Made by a program: the position numbers and the translations under genes. From contig NC_092628.1 in the NCBI RefSeq assembly GCF_039555335.1, positions 101,888,647 through 101,952,646 on the forward strand: 64,000 bases of DNA, in the 5' to 3' direction. The stretch's first letter is position 1. The number at the start of each line of letters is the position of its first letter. This document shows, one piece after another, positions 33,226-44,902 of the stretch. This DNA comes from Amphiura filiformis. Lineage: Eukaryota; Echinodermata; Ophiuroidea; Amphilepidida; Amphiuridae. The notes beneath the pieces were generated by a model. That model was not told where the DNA came from. It saw only the letters and a program-made list of their open reading frames with translations, and searched no databases.

Positions 33226-33741
33226 CAGGCACATACCCATGATTTTGGGGGGGTGGGGTGGGGGTTGTGGTGTGGGGAGGGTGCTGGTTTTGAAAAAAAA
33301 TGGACTGTTTCAAGAGGGGGGGGGCAGTTTTGTGAAAAGTGGACTTCCCAAAATTTGGACCTTTTTTTTGCTCGCTACACTTGCAAATTCAGAGGCTCCG
33401 GAAGATTTTTAATATTGGGGGGCCCAAAATATTGGGCCTGCTCCGGAACGCGAAACGCTGAAGGGGGTGGGTGCGGGAGGTGGTGTCAACCCTCGTGCGC
33501 GAAGCGCGGAAGCTTCTGAAATGCATACATTTTTACATGAATTGTACCTTACATTTTGAATTACACTTAAAACTATGAATATTAACCTTAAAATGATGAA
33601 TTTTACCCAGAAATTATGAATTTTACCTCAGATTATTGTGGTGCCCTAGGGTACTTGGGCCCCCCTCACCAAAATTATTGAGGGGGCCGGACCCCCCGGT
33701 TCCGGAGCCACTGAAATTGTAATATTTTGGACTTTTTGCTG
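33226..33741. mobile_element. CAGGC family element carrying a nested insertion, perfect 8-bp duplication
   Basis: GGCTCACT flanks both sides (33218-33225, 33742-33749). The core ('gtgctggttttgaaaaaaaa', 'ttgctcgctacacttgcaaa') parallels 23046-23274. The right terminus is shortened to '...ctttttgctg'. The element at 33390-33713 interrupts it. Confidence 0.8.
33390..33713. mobile_element. Nested CAGAGGCTCCGGAA element, perfect 5-bp target duplication
   Basis: 'cagaggctccggaa' mirrors 'ttccggagccactg'. AAATT flanks both sides (33385-33389, 33714-33718). Removing it and one AAATT restores the host order seen uninterrupted at 23046-23274. Internal 'aattatgaattttacc' units repeat three times. Confidence 0.9.
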
Positions 33742-33852
33742 GGCTCACTTGAAGAATCAGAGCAATGAATTAGAAGTTCCCCCATCAGGTGTGCATATTG
33801 ACTGATTAAATAATATATGGAAAAATAGTGGCATGATTGACGTTAAAATCAG

Positions 33853-33893
33853 CACCCCCCCAAAAAAAAAGATCCTGCGTGTGGGCCTGCCCT
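33853..33893 (-). repeat. Lone terminus of the CAGGCCCGTACGCAGG family
   Basis: 'aatcagcacccccccaaaaa' then 'gatcctgcgtgtgggcctg' is the reversed family end with no partner found. Confidence 0.65.
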
Positions 33894-34253
33894 CGCGGGC
33901 CTGCCCTGCCCTGATACAGAATTACAATACATGTAGGGCCTATGTCTTGACATTTTTATGCACAAAATAACAGCTATCATTTCTGTAGCCTGTGTATGCA
34001 CATGAGGGCTGCTGAACAAGCACAAATTTCAGGCACAACTCCTAAATTGAAAGGTCAAAGTTATCCTCCTGCAAAACCTGATCTTGACAACAAACACTTT
34101 GTGTTGACCTTGAATTTGATCCAGATCACTATAACATAAATGAGATATTTGTCAGGTTCCAATCATTGATGACACTGTCTCTGATCTCTGTCTATTTGAT
34201 ATCATATATTTTTACATATGATTAATTAGTAATATATACACAGTTAATGTGCT

Positions 34254-34418
34254 ATTCAGCATAGTGGTTACGTAATTCTCTTGGTTACCGGATCACGCTA
34301 CTTTGGTATGCCTTCGAAAGTGCCATATACTTTATGTGGTGATCATTTCGATCGTGGTTCATTACTCTAGCGCGTGATCCCGCTGACATAGTAACATTAC
34401 GTAACTTCGATGCTGAAT
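34254..34418. mobile_element. Inverted-repeat element with ATTCAGCAT...GTTACGTAAT ends
   Basis: 'attcagcatagtggttacgt' mirrors 'acgtaacttcgatgctgaat' with four mismatches. 'ggatcacgc' and 'gcgtgatcc' are mirrored further in. Confidence 0.75.
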
Positions 34419-34667
34419 TCCAGAAAATAAGTGCACACCCCCTATTGAGGAGTAACTTTTCAATAAAGAGTAACTTTTAAAAGAAATGTCTGGATTTCCA
34501 AGTTTGCTTTCTGGAAACGACTGGAATTTCAGTTGCCGATGTTACTTGAAAAAGCTTAGAAATACAAATATTTGAATGAAAAATCATGGAAATGTCCATG
34601 CTCTCAAATTACAGATTTCTGATTTTGAACTATTTTTTGCTGGATTTGTTAGCCTTTGGACACGGGA

Positions 34668-34805
34668 CACTTTAAAAGTGTGGATTCCCAGAATTCTTTG
34701 AAGTGGACCTTCTTCCCAAAGATTTGGACTTTTTTGACCAAAGCATAAAACATCTGATATTTTGTGCTTCTTATGCTCGCAAATTGGAATTTTTAAATAT
34801 TTAAA
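34668..34805 (+). repeat. Core fragment of the CAGGCCCGTACGCAGG family
   Basis: 'aagtggaccttcttcccaaa', 'atttggacttttttgacc' and 'ttatgctcgcaaattgg' follow the order of 23120-23230. Both ends are missing. Confidence 0.6.
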
Positions 34806-34925
34806 TAGGTTGCTGCAGTAAATTTCAAAAAGGATATGCAACAAAATTGCAAAATAATAAAAGAAAGAAAAAGTAATAATTTAGAATGAAGGGGCTGGGT
34901 GCCCCCACCCTTGGTTACACTATTG

Positions 34926-35465
34926 CAATGGCGTAGCAAGTGGGGGGAACAGGATGGACGAACTCCATGGGCCCTGAGGGTTCAGGGGCCACGAGCACAA
35001 AAGTGAAAATTAAATAAGGGCTGATAATGGAGAGCAGGGCCGGATTTACCATTGAGCCAGATGGGCCTGTGTCCAGGGTCACCAAAATTGCCCTATGCAT
35101 CTTTCTTTTCACCCCAATAACAGCATGTTTTTTAGCCAAAGTGGGGCAAAATTGTGAAATTTTCCACGCTTCGCGCCCATTCAAATGACAAAATTCATGT
35201 TGATCTGGGGCCCAATGAAATTGAATTTTTTCATGTGCTTTGCGCGCAAATGTCCTAGTAACATCGGAACAAAATATGTTAGTCCCCCTCTATATTATAT
35301 GTTTAACGTGGCCACTGACTTGAGTGCACATGCCTTCCTCGGCACAAGAGTTTGGGGCCTCCAAATTTTGCCCTGGCCAGTGACCCCACAAGGTAAATCC
35401 CGCCCTGGTTAAAGGGGGCCCTTACTGCTCCTTGTCCATGGGCTGATGCTCTTGCTACGCCCCTG
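34926..35465. mobile_element. CAATGGCGTAGCAAG element, copy 2, perfect 8-bp target duplication
   Basis: Ends 'caatggcgtagcaag' and 'cttgctacgcccctg' are inverted. CACTATTG flanks both sides (34918-34925, 35466-35473). Colinear with 25397-25920. Internal 'cagggccggatttacc' at 35036 marks an embedded element end. Confidence 0.92.
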
Positions 35466-35473
35466 CACTATTG

Positions 35474-37204
35474 CTGGTTGCTATTGCATTTTAAGCTCCA
35501 TTGCTTCTATTGCCCTAAATTCTGTGTTGTCACTTTCAATATTTTCAAGTACACAGGTTGCATTCATTTGTTAAATGTCAAACAGGTAATTTGTCATCCA
35601 CCATATCTTTTGATGTGATGCTGTCAAGCACTATTACAGTTTTATCTTGGATAATATTTTGGCTCCTCTCTGGTCATAAAGTGTACCCACCATTTAAACG
35701 TTGCATCAAACAGCCCATCCTTAAACAAATTTATTGTAAAATGTATCCTAAATCAAGAATTCAGCAGCCTACTTTGGGTTCAAATTCATGAAAGCGATCT
35801 TCTTCTCAGTTAATATGCATTTTCTCAACACAAATCACAAAATGACAGGTGAATAATTTCAGAAAATGGAATCTTGTTTCGGGCAGTGGCTGCACCAGAT
35901 GAATTTTTGGCTAGGGGTATGGTGGGGGAAGTGTATGGGTGGGGGTGCAAAAAAGGCAGGAAAGTTCCCTAAAATTGGGCATTTTGTGCTTACAAGTGGA
36001 AATTACACTGCTTTCTCATTTTGACTGGGGAATGGGGAGGGCGTGAATGAGGGGAAGTGGTTGTATAGCCCCAACTTCGCGGAAGCTTTTTGGCGGAGGG
36101 GAAGGATCGAAGGAAGGAAGATGAAATTTAGATTTTCTTGGGTGCGATTTTAAACCCCGACCGCTGTGGGGTTACACACAATGGCCAGCCGTACCTTGTC
36201 ATGGGGGATTACCTTTGCCGGCCACACTTTCTGTGCGCGGTGCCTATAAGTACTTTAGCATGATGACACAATCGTATCACATGGTATTACTTGCTCTCAC
36301 AGTGGATTGCTGTTTTAGCTATTTTGGCTTTTGTGTAAGTTTAAACTAAGTTAGAGTTAAGGGGAGGTGGGAAGTTAAATTTACACGAGCCCCTTCATGA
36401 AATGCATCTTCAGAAAATACATAAACCTGATTTTGCATTATTTGTTTGGTGTTTTGCATGGCACTTGCAATTTCTGAAGGAAGTGAAATTGGTGAATCAT
36501 CTTGCTCAACTGATCAAGTACACCCCTTGAGTACACCTAACTTTGGGAGCATTTTATCATATGGAAACTTTTACTTCTTCTTAACATACATAAAAAGAAA
36601 TTACAATGTGTGAGAGTAGGCCGGATGTCCCCCAGCCCCAAATGGCAGACAGATGCTTCTGAACAACAACAAACAACCTTATTAGACCCAAAAATTACCA
36701 TTTTTTTTAGTCCTAGGAAATATCAATTTTTAGCGCTTCACACCAACATTTTTTCCAATTTTAACCCACCACCAGAAATAAAATCTTTGCTATTCTACTG
36801 ATAGAGAATAGTATTGTCATACAGCCATGTCAAATGCATGCCTAGCACCAAACTGCAAAAGATAAAAAACATCTTGCGTAGTTATCTGTGCAATGCAGAA
36901 AATAAAATGCATGTATGTGTATAATCGGAAACACACATAATTTAATTTTGAAGTTGTTAACATTTGTGTCACATGACTCTACCTTGAAACAGGTATGCCT
37001 ACCAGTAGAAAGAATATGGGATACATCGTATGGAATCATTCTTTTCTGGTGGTTTGTTTGGGTCTTGTTGCCAACTTGTATTTACTACATGTATGATATC
37101 ACACTTCCTCTGTAAAATAGACTTAAACCAAGTCTTTGGGTGCACTGGCAATTATACCGTATTTGTTATCCAGATGGTCGCATATAGGAGGTTCTTAGGG
37201 GCTG
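35474..37204. other. Intergenic with a lone CAGTGGCTGCACCAG end
   Basis: 35885-36060 starts like a CAG element ('cagtggctgcaccag', T-rich spacer, G runs) but no matching right end was found. No gene seen. Confidence 0.4.
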
Positions 37205-37735
37205 TGCTGTGCAATAATTATCTACCCTCCCTGGGGTGGGAGGGGGTAAGCAATTTTGGCAAGGCAAAAGGGGAGGGGCAAGCAATGGCAGGTCGAAAGC
37301 AGGGGAAAGAGATTTTTTGCAAGTCAAAAGCAGGGGGGGACAAGAGTTTTTGACATGCATTCATGTGGTACCTTTTAAATAAAATGCTCTAAAAAGACTG
37401 TACAGAAACATTCTAATATCCAAATGTCCTGCTTGTGCGCTCGCATTATGTAAATAGACCATTTAAGATTTACAAATTGGGTTCCCAAAATGTGTCATGT
37501 GCAGGGGGGGTGAAGCAATTATGCAGTGGCCTGAAGTGATTTTGCAGGAAAGACTTTTTGGCTATATAGCCTCAAAACAGGCTGAAAATAAATAAAATGC
37601 GGATATTTGGAGTAACAAAAGAGGAAATTCTACAACTGAAGAAAATCTGGCATCCGCCCTGGAGGGAGGGGCAAGGTTTTTTATCAGGCCAAGGAAAGGG
37701 GTGGCAAGCATTTTTGGCAGGCCGTTTAGAAAATT
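37205..37735. mobile_element. GTGCAATAATTAT family, diverged or composite copy
   Basis: 'gtgctgtgcaataattatct' then 'ggggtgggagggggtaagca' opens it; 'aagcaattttggcaaggc', 'ggcaagcatttttggcaggc' and 'gaagcaattatgcag' recur. Boundaries uncertain, and two elements may be joined. Confidence 0.6.
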
Positions 37736-37868
37736 GAGCGCTAATTTGTCATTCAAAGAGCTAATATCAAGTTTTCCCAAAGTGAATCAGACCTTTATGA
37801 ATTTTTCCTTAAAAAATATTAATTTGCAACATTTTTTACAGAAAAATTTGGGTTGGCATTTGATTTGC

Positions 37869-38243
37869 CTTTTTGGGGGCCCTGGGCCAGGCCAAAATTT
37901 GGAGGCCCAAACTCACTGTGAGGAGGGCTAGTGCACTCACTCAAGGGGCCAAGTTTTGGTTTAAGTACGGTATAAGATCAACAGTGGCAGCAGGAGCATT
38001 ATAATTTAGAGGGAGACTACTAGGACATTTGGGCATGAAGTGTGTGAAATAATTTCAATTTCAGAATATTTTAGCCCAAAATGAAAGTGAATATTGCTAT
38101 CGGCCAGTGCGCAAAATGTTACAACTTTAGTATCCTATTTTGAACCCAAAACATGGTGTTTTCCTGTCTAAAAAATAAAAATGCACAGGGTAAATTCGGG
38201 GCCCTAAAAAAATCTGGCCCAATACCTAAATCCGGCCCTGCAC
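37869..38243 (-). mobile_element. Third partial copy of the CAGGGCCGGATTT / GCGTAGCAAG family
   Basis: 'ggccaaaatttggaggccca' is the reverse of a block at 25806-25826. The end 'taaatccggccctg' reverses the internal end found at 35036. The other terminus is missing. Confidence 0.65.
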
Positions 38244-38817
38244 TACATTTATATGTGTCTGGGGTGTGTGTGGGGGTGTGTTTGTGAACAGGATGGTGAT
38301 TAAAACCCAAAACATAAGATTTGTTATCAGTCTATGCTATAAATAATTCCCCAGTGATCCCAGGGTAGTCCGCATACACACAGTCAGTGAGAATAGCTGG
38401 CTCATGCAGCCAATTCCTCACTTCCTATAGATGCAGGCAGCTAGCAGGCATTCAGCCACAGCATGGCAATGCAGCAAAACCAAAACAAACAGGGTGACCC
38501 AGATAAGGTCAAGTCATTATGACAAATGATCTGTGGATTTGTTCGTAGATTATGCAAGTTTTGAACATTTTCCACCTTTGTTTTGTCAGGTCTTATCCCA
38601 TAACAAAAACTGGGTGACATTTTTGACATTGGCAACAACAGTTTTCATTCCAGTGTCCTTTACCATTGTCATGATTTGTATGAAAACTGATTGCAATGAT
38701 GGTTATTAAACATTGTGTGACTTGTTGGTGACGTGACTTGGCTAAAAATGTTTTCATGATACCTGTTCTAGCTAGCCTTAATATTTATTATGTTTATTCA
38801 ATGGATTGATATTAATT
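38244..38817. other. Intergenic
   Basis: Short (GT)-rich patch 38259-38282; otherwise nothing supported. Confidence 0.4.
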
Positions 38818-39111
38818 AAAGGGGGATTTTGTGATCCTAGCATCCACTTTTTATTCAGTTGATTCAGATTTTGCGTTTGCGAGTTATACATGATTTTGTG
38901 TATTACACTGCTCCATAGGCCACTGTTGTAATTTTGTTCTGGTATACCAAAATGAAATTCAAATTTGATGATTTTTTGCAAAACGAATTAATCTGCAAGA
39001 AATTTTTGGTACTTAAACATTATGTAGCCAGAAGTTTCCAGTGACATAAAAATCTCAACTTTTTTTGAAAAAAGTGGGGGGATGAGGCTGTGGATCATGA
39101 AATGCCCTTAA
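38818..39111 (+). mobile_element. AAAGGGGCATTTTGTGATC family, copy 2
   Basis: 'aaagggggattttgtgatcc' mirrors 'ggatcatgaaatgccctt'. Internal order identical to 13869-14187; it also holds 'gtggggggatgaggctgtgg'. Confidence 0.85.
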
Positions 39112-39310
39112 AATCAAACTATCTTTTAATATTAATCCTCTAGCCTTGGGAGTAACATAAAGGTGCTTATTTAAGGCCAACCATGCTGGAATTTTATAGA
39201 CAAAACATTGGATTCAAAGGCAATTGACAATGTGTATGTACCAAATATCCACACAAATACAATGCACACTGATGAAAAATCAAAAACATGAAAAATCAGC
39301 CTATTTTGGG

Positions 39311-39615
39311 CCCGGGGGGGTTCTTCCTGGTTGAAGGTATACGGGGATGTGCCACGGTTTTGGGGTACCTTTTCAGCGATTTTAGTATATCGATGGGTAG
39401 GTTTTCAGTGAAGACCAATGCGCCCAATTGGGCGCATTTTGGAAAAAGTGCACTTAAAGCGCCCAATTATGGCAAATTTGGGTGCTTTTTGGGTGTTTTT
39501 TCTTGAAAATTGGTATACTGATGGGTAGCAAAAACAGCAAAAAGTAGGTATAGAGAAAGTCAGCATCCGAAAGTCTGTGTGGCACACCCCATACAAATTT
39601 TTCAAGACCCCCCGG
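39311..39615. mobile_element. CCCGGGGGG-capped element, third member, perfect 8-bp target duplication
   Basis: Left end CCCGGGGGGGTTCTTCCTGG; right end closes with 'gaccccccgg'. A subterminal 'tatacggggatgtgccac' mirrors 'gtggcacaccccata'. ATTTTGGG flanks both sides (39303-39310, 39616-39623). The core repeats 'atggcaaatttgggtg' and 'gatgggtag' motifs. Confidence 0.88.
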
Positions 39616-39881
39616 ATTTTGGGCATAGTCAGCCATTTTGCTCAGACCCTCAGACCCTCGGATTGAAGGCTTTATATGGTATTGAAGGCTTCTGGGCATG
39701 CCCCTGCAATATTTTTCAAATCAAGAATATCCTATACATGGTAATATCAGTTATCACTAGGATAAATGATGGAGGCAGGCTTCTCTTGAATTTGTAGTCA
39801 TAATAGCTAGCCAAAGTGTGAAATGTCAGGCATCATGAGTGATACAGCGATTGCCATCCACCTGTCTGTCTGTATTTATAT

Positions 39882-39896
39882 CTCTCTCTCTCTCCA
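39882..39896 (+). repeat. (TC)n microsatellite
   Basis: Seven CT dinucleotides. Confidence 0.8.
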
Positions 39897-40087
39897 ATCT
39901 ATTTTTCTCCCCATACAGATTCAATGAATTTAGTAACAAACATCCACCTACTACTGATTCTGTTCCTAAAATAACCAAATGGATTTACTATTTGTCTCAG
40001 GCATTGCCTATACACACACATAGGGAGTCTAAAATAAGATATCCTTTTATGAATCAACAATTGATTTGTCAAATAAAGCAAATCATA

Positions 40088-41198
40088 AGGCCAAAAAAAA
40101 ATATTGTTGTGTTGCCCTCAACCGTCCTACCCTAAATCCTGAAAAATCAGGGGCGCTATTTTTTTTTTTTTTTTGAATGATGATTTTTACAGATTTGTTC
40201 AAAAACTCAATGTTTTTCACTTAAAATTAATATTTTATTTTAAGACTAGTCTTTAATTGTTGTCTAACAGGTATCCAGAAGTCAAAATTGACATATGTCC
40301 CCTAATTGAACAAGCATCTATATAAATAAAAGGAAGTCGCTAAATCTTGTCCAGAAGCAGGCGCCGAGATGCTTTCACTTTCAGCTCTAATTTTTGCGTA
40401 CATTGATCGGGTACATATTGCCATTAAACCATCTGACGTTCATTTTTGCAAAACTATTCAATCACTATGGAAATAACAAAAAAAGTGGTTGGTTGCTAGG
40501 CCGTTGAGGTCAATAACCTTATGGATTAGGTCATGACAGGCATGACAGCAAAGGCGTCAAATGCAGTAAGTGGCGAGTCACGCACCTGCGCGTACAAGGC
40601 ACCATAGTTTCACGCGCATTGCCGCGCATGGTATGGACGCATTTAATGTTGGCTTCGCAGCGTAGGCCTATAGACAGTGGCGAAGGGGGGCACACTCGAA
40701 GTTTTGCCGCCACCTTTTGAATGGCCACAAAGCACCATTGTGTCGCTAGCGCCGTGCAGGGGTTGTGTCCCCTCAGAATTGAAAACTTGGTGAGTAAAAG
40801 CCTTGAAGCCATTTCGGGGGATCATGGGTGTAAGCTGATGAAAAGGGGTTCATTCGGTGACAGATTTGCAAGAAAGTCCACTTTTCAGAGGGAATGTTAA
40901 AATGTAGCCAACAGGGACAGAACTGTTCAGTATAGCCCGAAAAGGTTAAATGTTAGGGTGTGGGTGAATGTCCACATTTTGGAAATTCTCATGCCCCGCC
41001 TCGCGCAATTAAATCCTGGCTAGAATATAGGCCTTGCTATTAACAACACGGAATCGCTTAAAATGCTTTGCAGCAACTTTTAATGTTGCTTACGATTATA
41101 ACCCGAAATTGAAAAAAAAAATATATAATCCGACCGTCCTACCCAAATTTCCCATTTTTCCACTTGAGGGCAACACAACAATATTTTTTTTTTGGCCT
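40088..41198. mobile_element. 1.1-kb element with 33-bp inverted ends
   Basis: AGGCCAAAAAAAAATATTGT + GTTGCCCTCAA at the left mirrors TTGAGGGCAACACAACAATA + T run + GGCCT at the right. ACCGTCCTACCC occurs next to each end (40121-40132, 41133-41144) in the same orientation. The core has a T18 run (40160) and no credible transposase. Confidence 0.82.
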
Positions 41199-41292
41199 AA
41201 TGTGGGTGTCTGTCTGAGTCTGTCTTCTATCAGGCTATCAATACTTGTCTTCTGTATGATGAACAACAACAGAAAATTATTGATATTTACAT

Positions 41293-41455
41293 CAGTGGGG
41301 ATGGTGTTGCGTGGGTCATCATCATCATCGTTCGGGAGGGGGCACCGACCATGATGGGGGGCACAAGCCATTTTTCGGCAATTTTCCAATGGGATTTTCT
41401 AAATTTTGCAATCGATTGGGGGAGGGGCACATGCCCCTATTACGCTACGCCACTG
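41293..41455. mobile_element. CAGTGGGGATGG...CACTG element, 7/8 target duplication
   Basis: The right end reversed reads CAGTGGCGTAGCGTAA. Flanks ATTTACAT (41285-41292) and GTTTACAT (41456-41463) differ at one base. The core 'caccgaccatgatggggggc' is shared with 31041-31107. Confidence 0.75.
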
Positions 41456-41682
41456 GTTTACATAAAGAGAATGGGCGGGCTTCACTGAAAATGACCTGAA
41501 AATGTCACATTTTGGTCCACTTACATTTATTTCAATGTGAAGCTTTCTAAAATTTCTAACTTTCTAAACAATATAGGCCTATACCCAATCAAATTTTATT
41601 GGCTTGTCCATCAATTTTAGGTTTTTTTAAAGCATTTCTTACAAAGTTTTGTACACTTTTGCTGGGTTCACTGAATTGATTG

Positions 41683-42048
41683 GGCTATTCTAGTTGAATC
41701 CATACACCCCCTATGGAAAAGATGACCTTAATCTCCCATACAGGGAGTGTAGATTTCAAATAGAATTGCCCATTCAGGTAACCCAAATGCCCCAAAAGCC
41801 CGGCCCTTTTGACCCAAAAAGTCCCATTTATGGAGTGAAAAAAATAGGGTAGGGTTTTTATGCCTTTTTATTGTAAAAAAGGTCCAAATTTTGGGAAAAT
41901 GTCCACTTTTTCAATATCCGCCCCTAGTCCAAAATGGTCCGAATTTTGAAAAAAGGTCCACTTTTTCAAAATCAGCCCCCCTCCCAAAAAAATCCTGGTT
42001 ACAGGTCTGTATCTTCCATAGAAGGTATGTGGATTTCGACAGGTATAG
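41683..42048. mobile_element. GGGCTATTC-family element, copy 2, probably split by an insertion
   Basis: The left half 'gggctattctagttgaatcc...cattcaggtaaccc' is intact to about 41784. The right end 'tcttccatagaaggtatgtg' resumes near 42010. Between them lies a reversed CAGGCCCGTAACCAGG-family piece (41790-42009, end 'cctggttacaggtctg'). Confidence 0.65.
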
Positions 42049-42693
42049 TACAATGTGCATGTCCACATTCAGTGAGTGAGCAAAATGACATGGAATCCGG
42101 GCACTGAATAAACCTGTGTAATCTTGAAACAGATAATATTGGAATATCACTCAATCCTACAGGTTCAAGCCCTGGTTCAAGGTTTAATACATGGCTCTGT
42201 GCATTTAATATGCTCTATGTCACTACTACTTGGAATAAATCTTACAATCAAAACACTAGCTAGTTCAAATTACTATTGTGGTAAAAGTATTCAGGGATAT
42301 CTTGGAACATAACACAATCAAATTCAAAGTGGTGTATTCTTACCGGGATTCTTACTTCATAAACTTGAATACCTCTTGTATTTTTTTACCCAAAGCTAAG
42401 CTCAAATATATGAAATATGTGACTCCTGCATACAACTGAGCCCGGATGTCGCCAGTGCCACTATTGAGATATGCTCCATCGAACTTAACAATAAACAATA
42501 GGAAAGAAAGGATTTATTGACTGTTTTATTGATTTTCACTACTTAAATGTCAAGTACTATAGACATGATATACATCATTTTAAAGCTAATTTCAAGCAGA
42601 ATATTTTGGTTGAATATCTCAAAAATGATGATTGGCTTATCCGGGCTCAGTTGTGGCGAGGAGTCACATATTAGCATGATTAATAAGTATAGT

Positions 42694-43073
42694 TTAAAGG
42701 GGCATTTTGTGATTCGGCTTCATTCCCCACTTTCTCAAAATAAGTTCAGATTTTTACACCACCCAAACCCTCTGGCTATAGGGCCTACATTATAAATGTT
42801 CGTGTGCAAAAAAATTCTTGCAGATTCATTAGCTTAGCAAAAATATTGTCAAATTTGTATTTACGTTCTGTTACAGAATAAAATTACCCCGGGAAAATTA
42901 CAGCATAGTGAGTGAGTAGCCTATGGAGCACTGTAATACATAATCATGCGTAACTTGCAAATGTAAAATTGAAAACAACTGGAATTTTGGAAATCGTACT
43001 TTCATTGCGATATCTACTCAAACAAATACCACTATAAAGAGGATGCTAGAATCACAAAATACTCCTGTAAAGT
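42694..43073 (-). mobile_element. AAAGGGGCATTTTGTGATC family, copy 3 (reversed)
   Basis: 'ttaaaggggcattttgtgat' mirrors 'aatcacaaaatactcctgta'. Core 'attcttgcagattcatta' and 'tgtaatacataatcatgcgt' are the reverse of 13869-14187. Confidence 0.82.
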
Positions 43074-43164
43074 GTGAGTACAAAAATACATCTGAATGAC
43101 AAAATGCTGTTTTAATTTCTTGCTATTTCTCTTGTATCAATTACACTTCTTTTCTCTGTACATT

Positions 43165-43192
43165 GATTACACCCACACACACACCCACCCTG
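43165..43192 (+). repeat. (CA)n-rich microsatellite
   Basis: 'acacccacacacacacaccc' pattern. Confidence 0.8.
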
Positions 43193-43797
43193 CACCCAAC
43201 ACAATAAAGGTTTTGAATAATATGGAAGTTCATATGGAAGATATGCACACGTTAATTTGCTGCAATCAAATTTCACAGAATTGTCCTTGCTAGGGTAGAA
43301 TAGGCATTACATGGTTTAACTTTAATTATAGGCCTACTTATTTAAGATCAATCAGGAATTGATTTTATTAATGCCCAAATGATTTTCAAAGAAGATAGTA
43401 TTATTAAAAAAAGAGACTATCAATCTCACACTGGCATAAAATTATCCGTATTGTAAAGCCATAAGTTTTCTGTGTTCTACTTTTGAAATTCCGTTTTGTC
43501 TGTATGTCACTTGTCATGTTTCTTCCATTTTCTAGTGTCTTTTTGTGTTTTGTCCATTTTACCATGTTTTGACTGTTTTACATGAAGTTTAATAAAGATA
43601 TATTACAAACTATAGCACACCGTTTTCTACCTCTGGTTCCGGGAAAGTCTTCCATTTTCCATATCACGGAAAACGTATAGCTTTACTGTAATGAATATGA
43701 AATAAAAAGGGTTATATAATAATATATTGATGAATTTATGACTGTTCTCACAACAAAAATGTTCACTTACGTGAGCTTTCGGCTTGCGGTCGCTAAG

Positions 43798-43975
43798 CAG
43801 GGGCGGATCCAGGAATTTTCAATAGAGGGGGCGCCGAGCCACCGCCGCCGCCGCCGCGGCTCGGCGCCCACACAAAGTCAGGCGCCACTCTGCAAAAATA
43901 CACAGAGTCAGGCGCCGATCTGCACAAAATAGAGGGGGCGCGCGCCGCGTGCGCCCCCCTCTAAATCCGCCACTG
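43798..43975. mobile_element. GC-rich CAGGGGCGGATCCAGG element, copy 2, perfect 5-bp target duplication
   Basis: CTAAG flanks both sides (43793-43797, 43976-43980). Colinear with 11638-11807 but with a longer CCG run. Ends 'caggggcggat' and 'aatccgccactg'. Confidence 0.92.
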
Positions 43976-44584
43976 CTAAGCCTTTATATAATAATGTTAT
44001 CTCTGCATGCAAGCTCAGTGCCATCATGGATGTTTTGCGATAATTTTATGAATGAATTACACAAGACTTGTCAGCTCATGTTGGGGTGTGTTTTCAAGTG
44101 CATACAGCCAGCAATGGTCATCATGATCACAGAATGCATAAAATGTGTGAAATGATTACAGATTTTGTACAAGAAATGAAGTAATATTCATACAACATTT
44201 GTTTTATTTTTTAATCAGCAGATATGATTTGTGCAATATGATCAGCATTTACTCAGTGGCTGTATGTTGCAATTTTGGCCCAGTGAAAATTAAATTTGGC
44301 AACAAATAATCTGTATTACAATTTGTCAATTTGAGGAATTTTTGAGGCAAAATTAGGCCAATTTGGCGAAAATGCCATTTTGCTGACTTTAATGTTAGAT
44401 TTGGTCTAAGATTTAAGAATGTGAAAGAAGTTGCGGTGAAAATTAAGTGAGTATGCACAGAAATAAAGGGTTTTTAAAAACAGATGAATTGTTTGTCAAT
44501 GTATCACCATCAATACTAAAGCAATATGAATTCTTTCTTGTAACAAACATTTTGGCATTTTGTTCTTAAAATACATGCAATTGT

Positions 44585-44902
44585 CTGTGCAATAATTGTA
44601 TGTCAGGTGGGGAGTCCAAAGGAAAACAGTATGGAAAATATGCAAAATTTCCTACTTGCTCACATTATATATCTAGACCATTTCATTATGAAGTTCCCCA
44701 AAATTTGGCATATAGGCCTACATGTGCAAGGTGGGGGAAGGATTTTTGGCAGGCCACACAGGCTGAGGCCCTCCCTCAGCCTGCCCAAAATTGGGTCTCT
44801 TTATATAATGTTTTTGGTATGCCAAGAGGGGGAGGTCAGGCATTTTTTGGGATGCCATTTTGAAATCCCCCTATGGGAACAGATAATTATTGCAAAACCC
44901 CT
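44585..44902. mobile_element. GTGCAATAATTAT family, copy 3
   Basis: 'ctgtgcaataattgtatgtc' mirrors 'gataattattgcaaaacc'. A 'ttggcaggcc...ggcctgcc' style core is present. Ends approximate. Confidence 0.65.
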
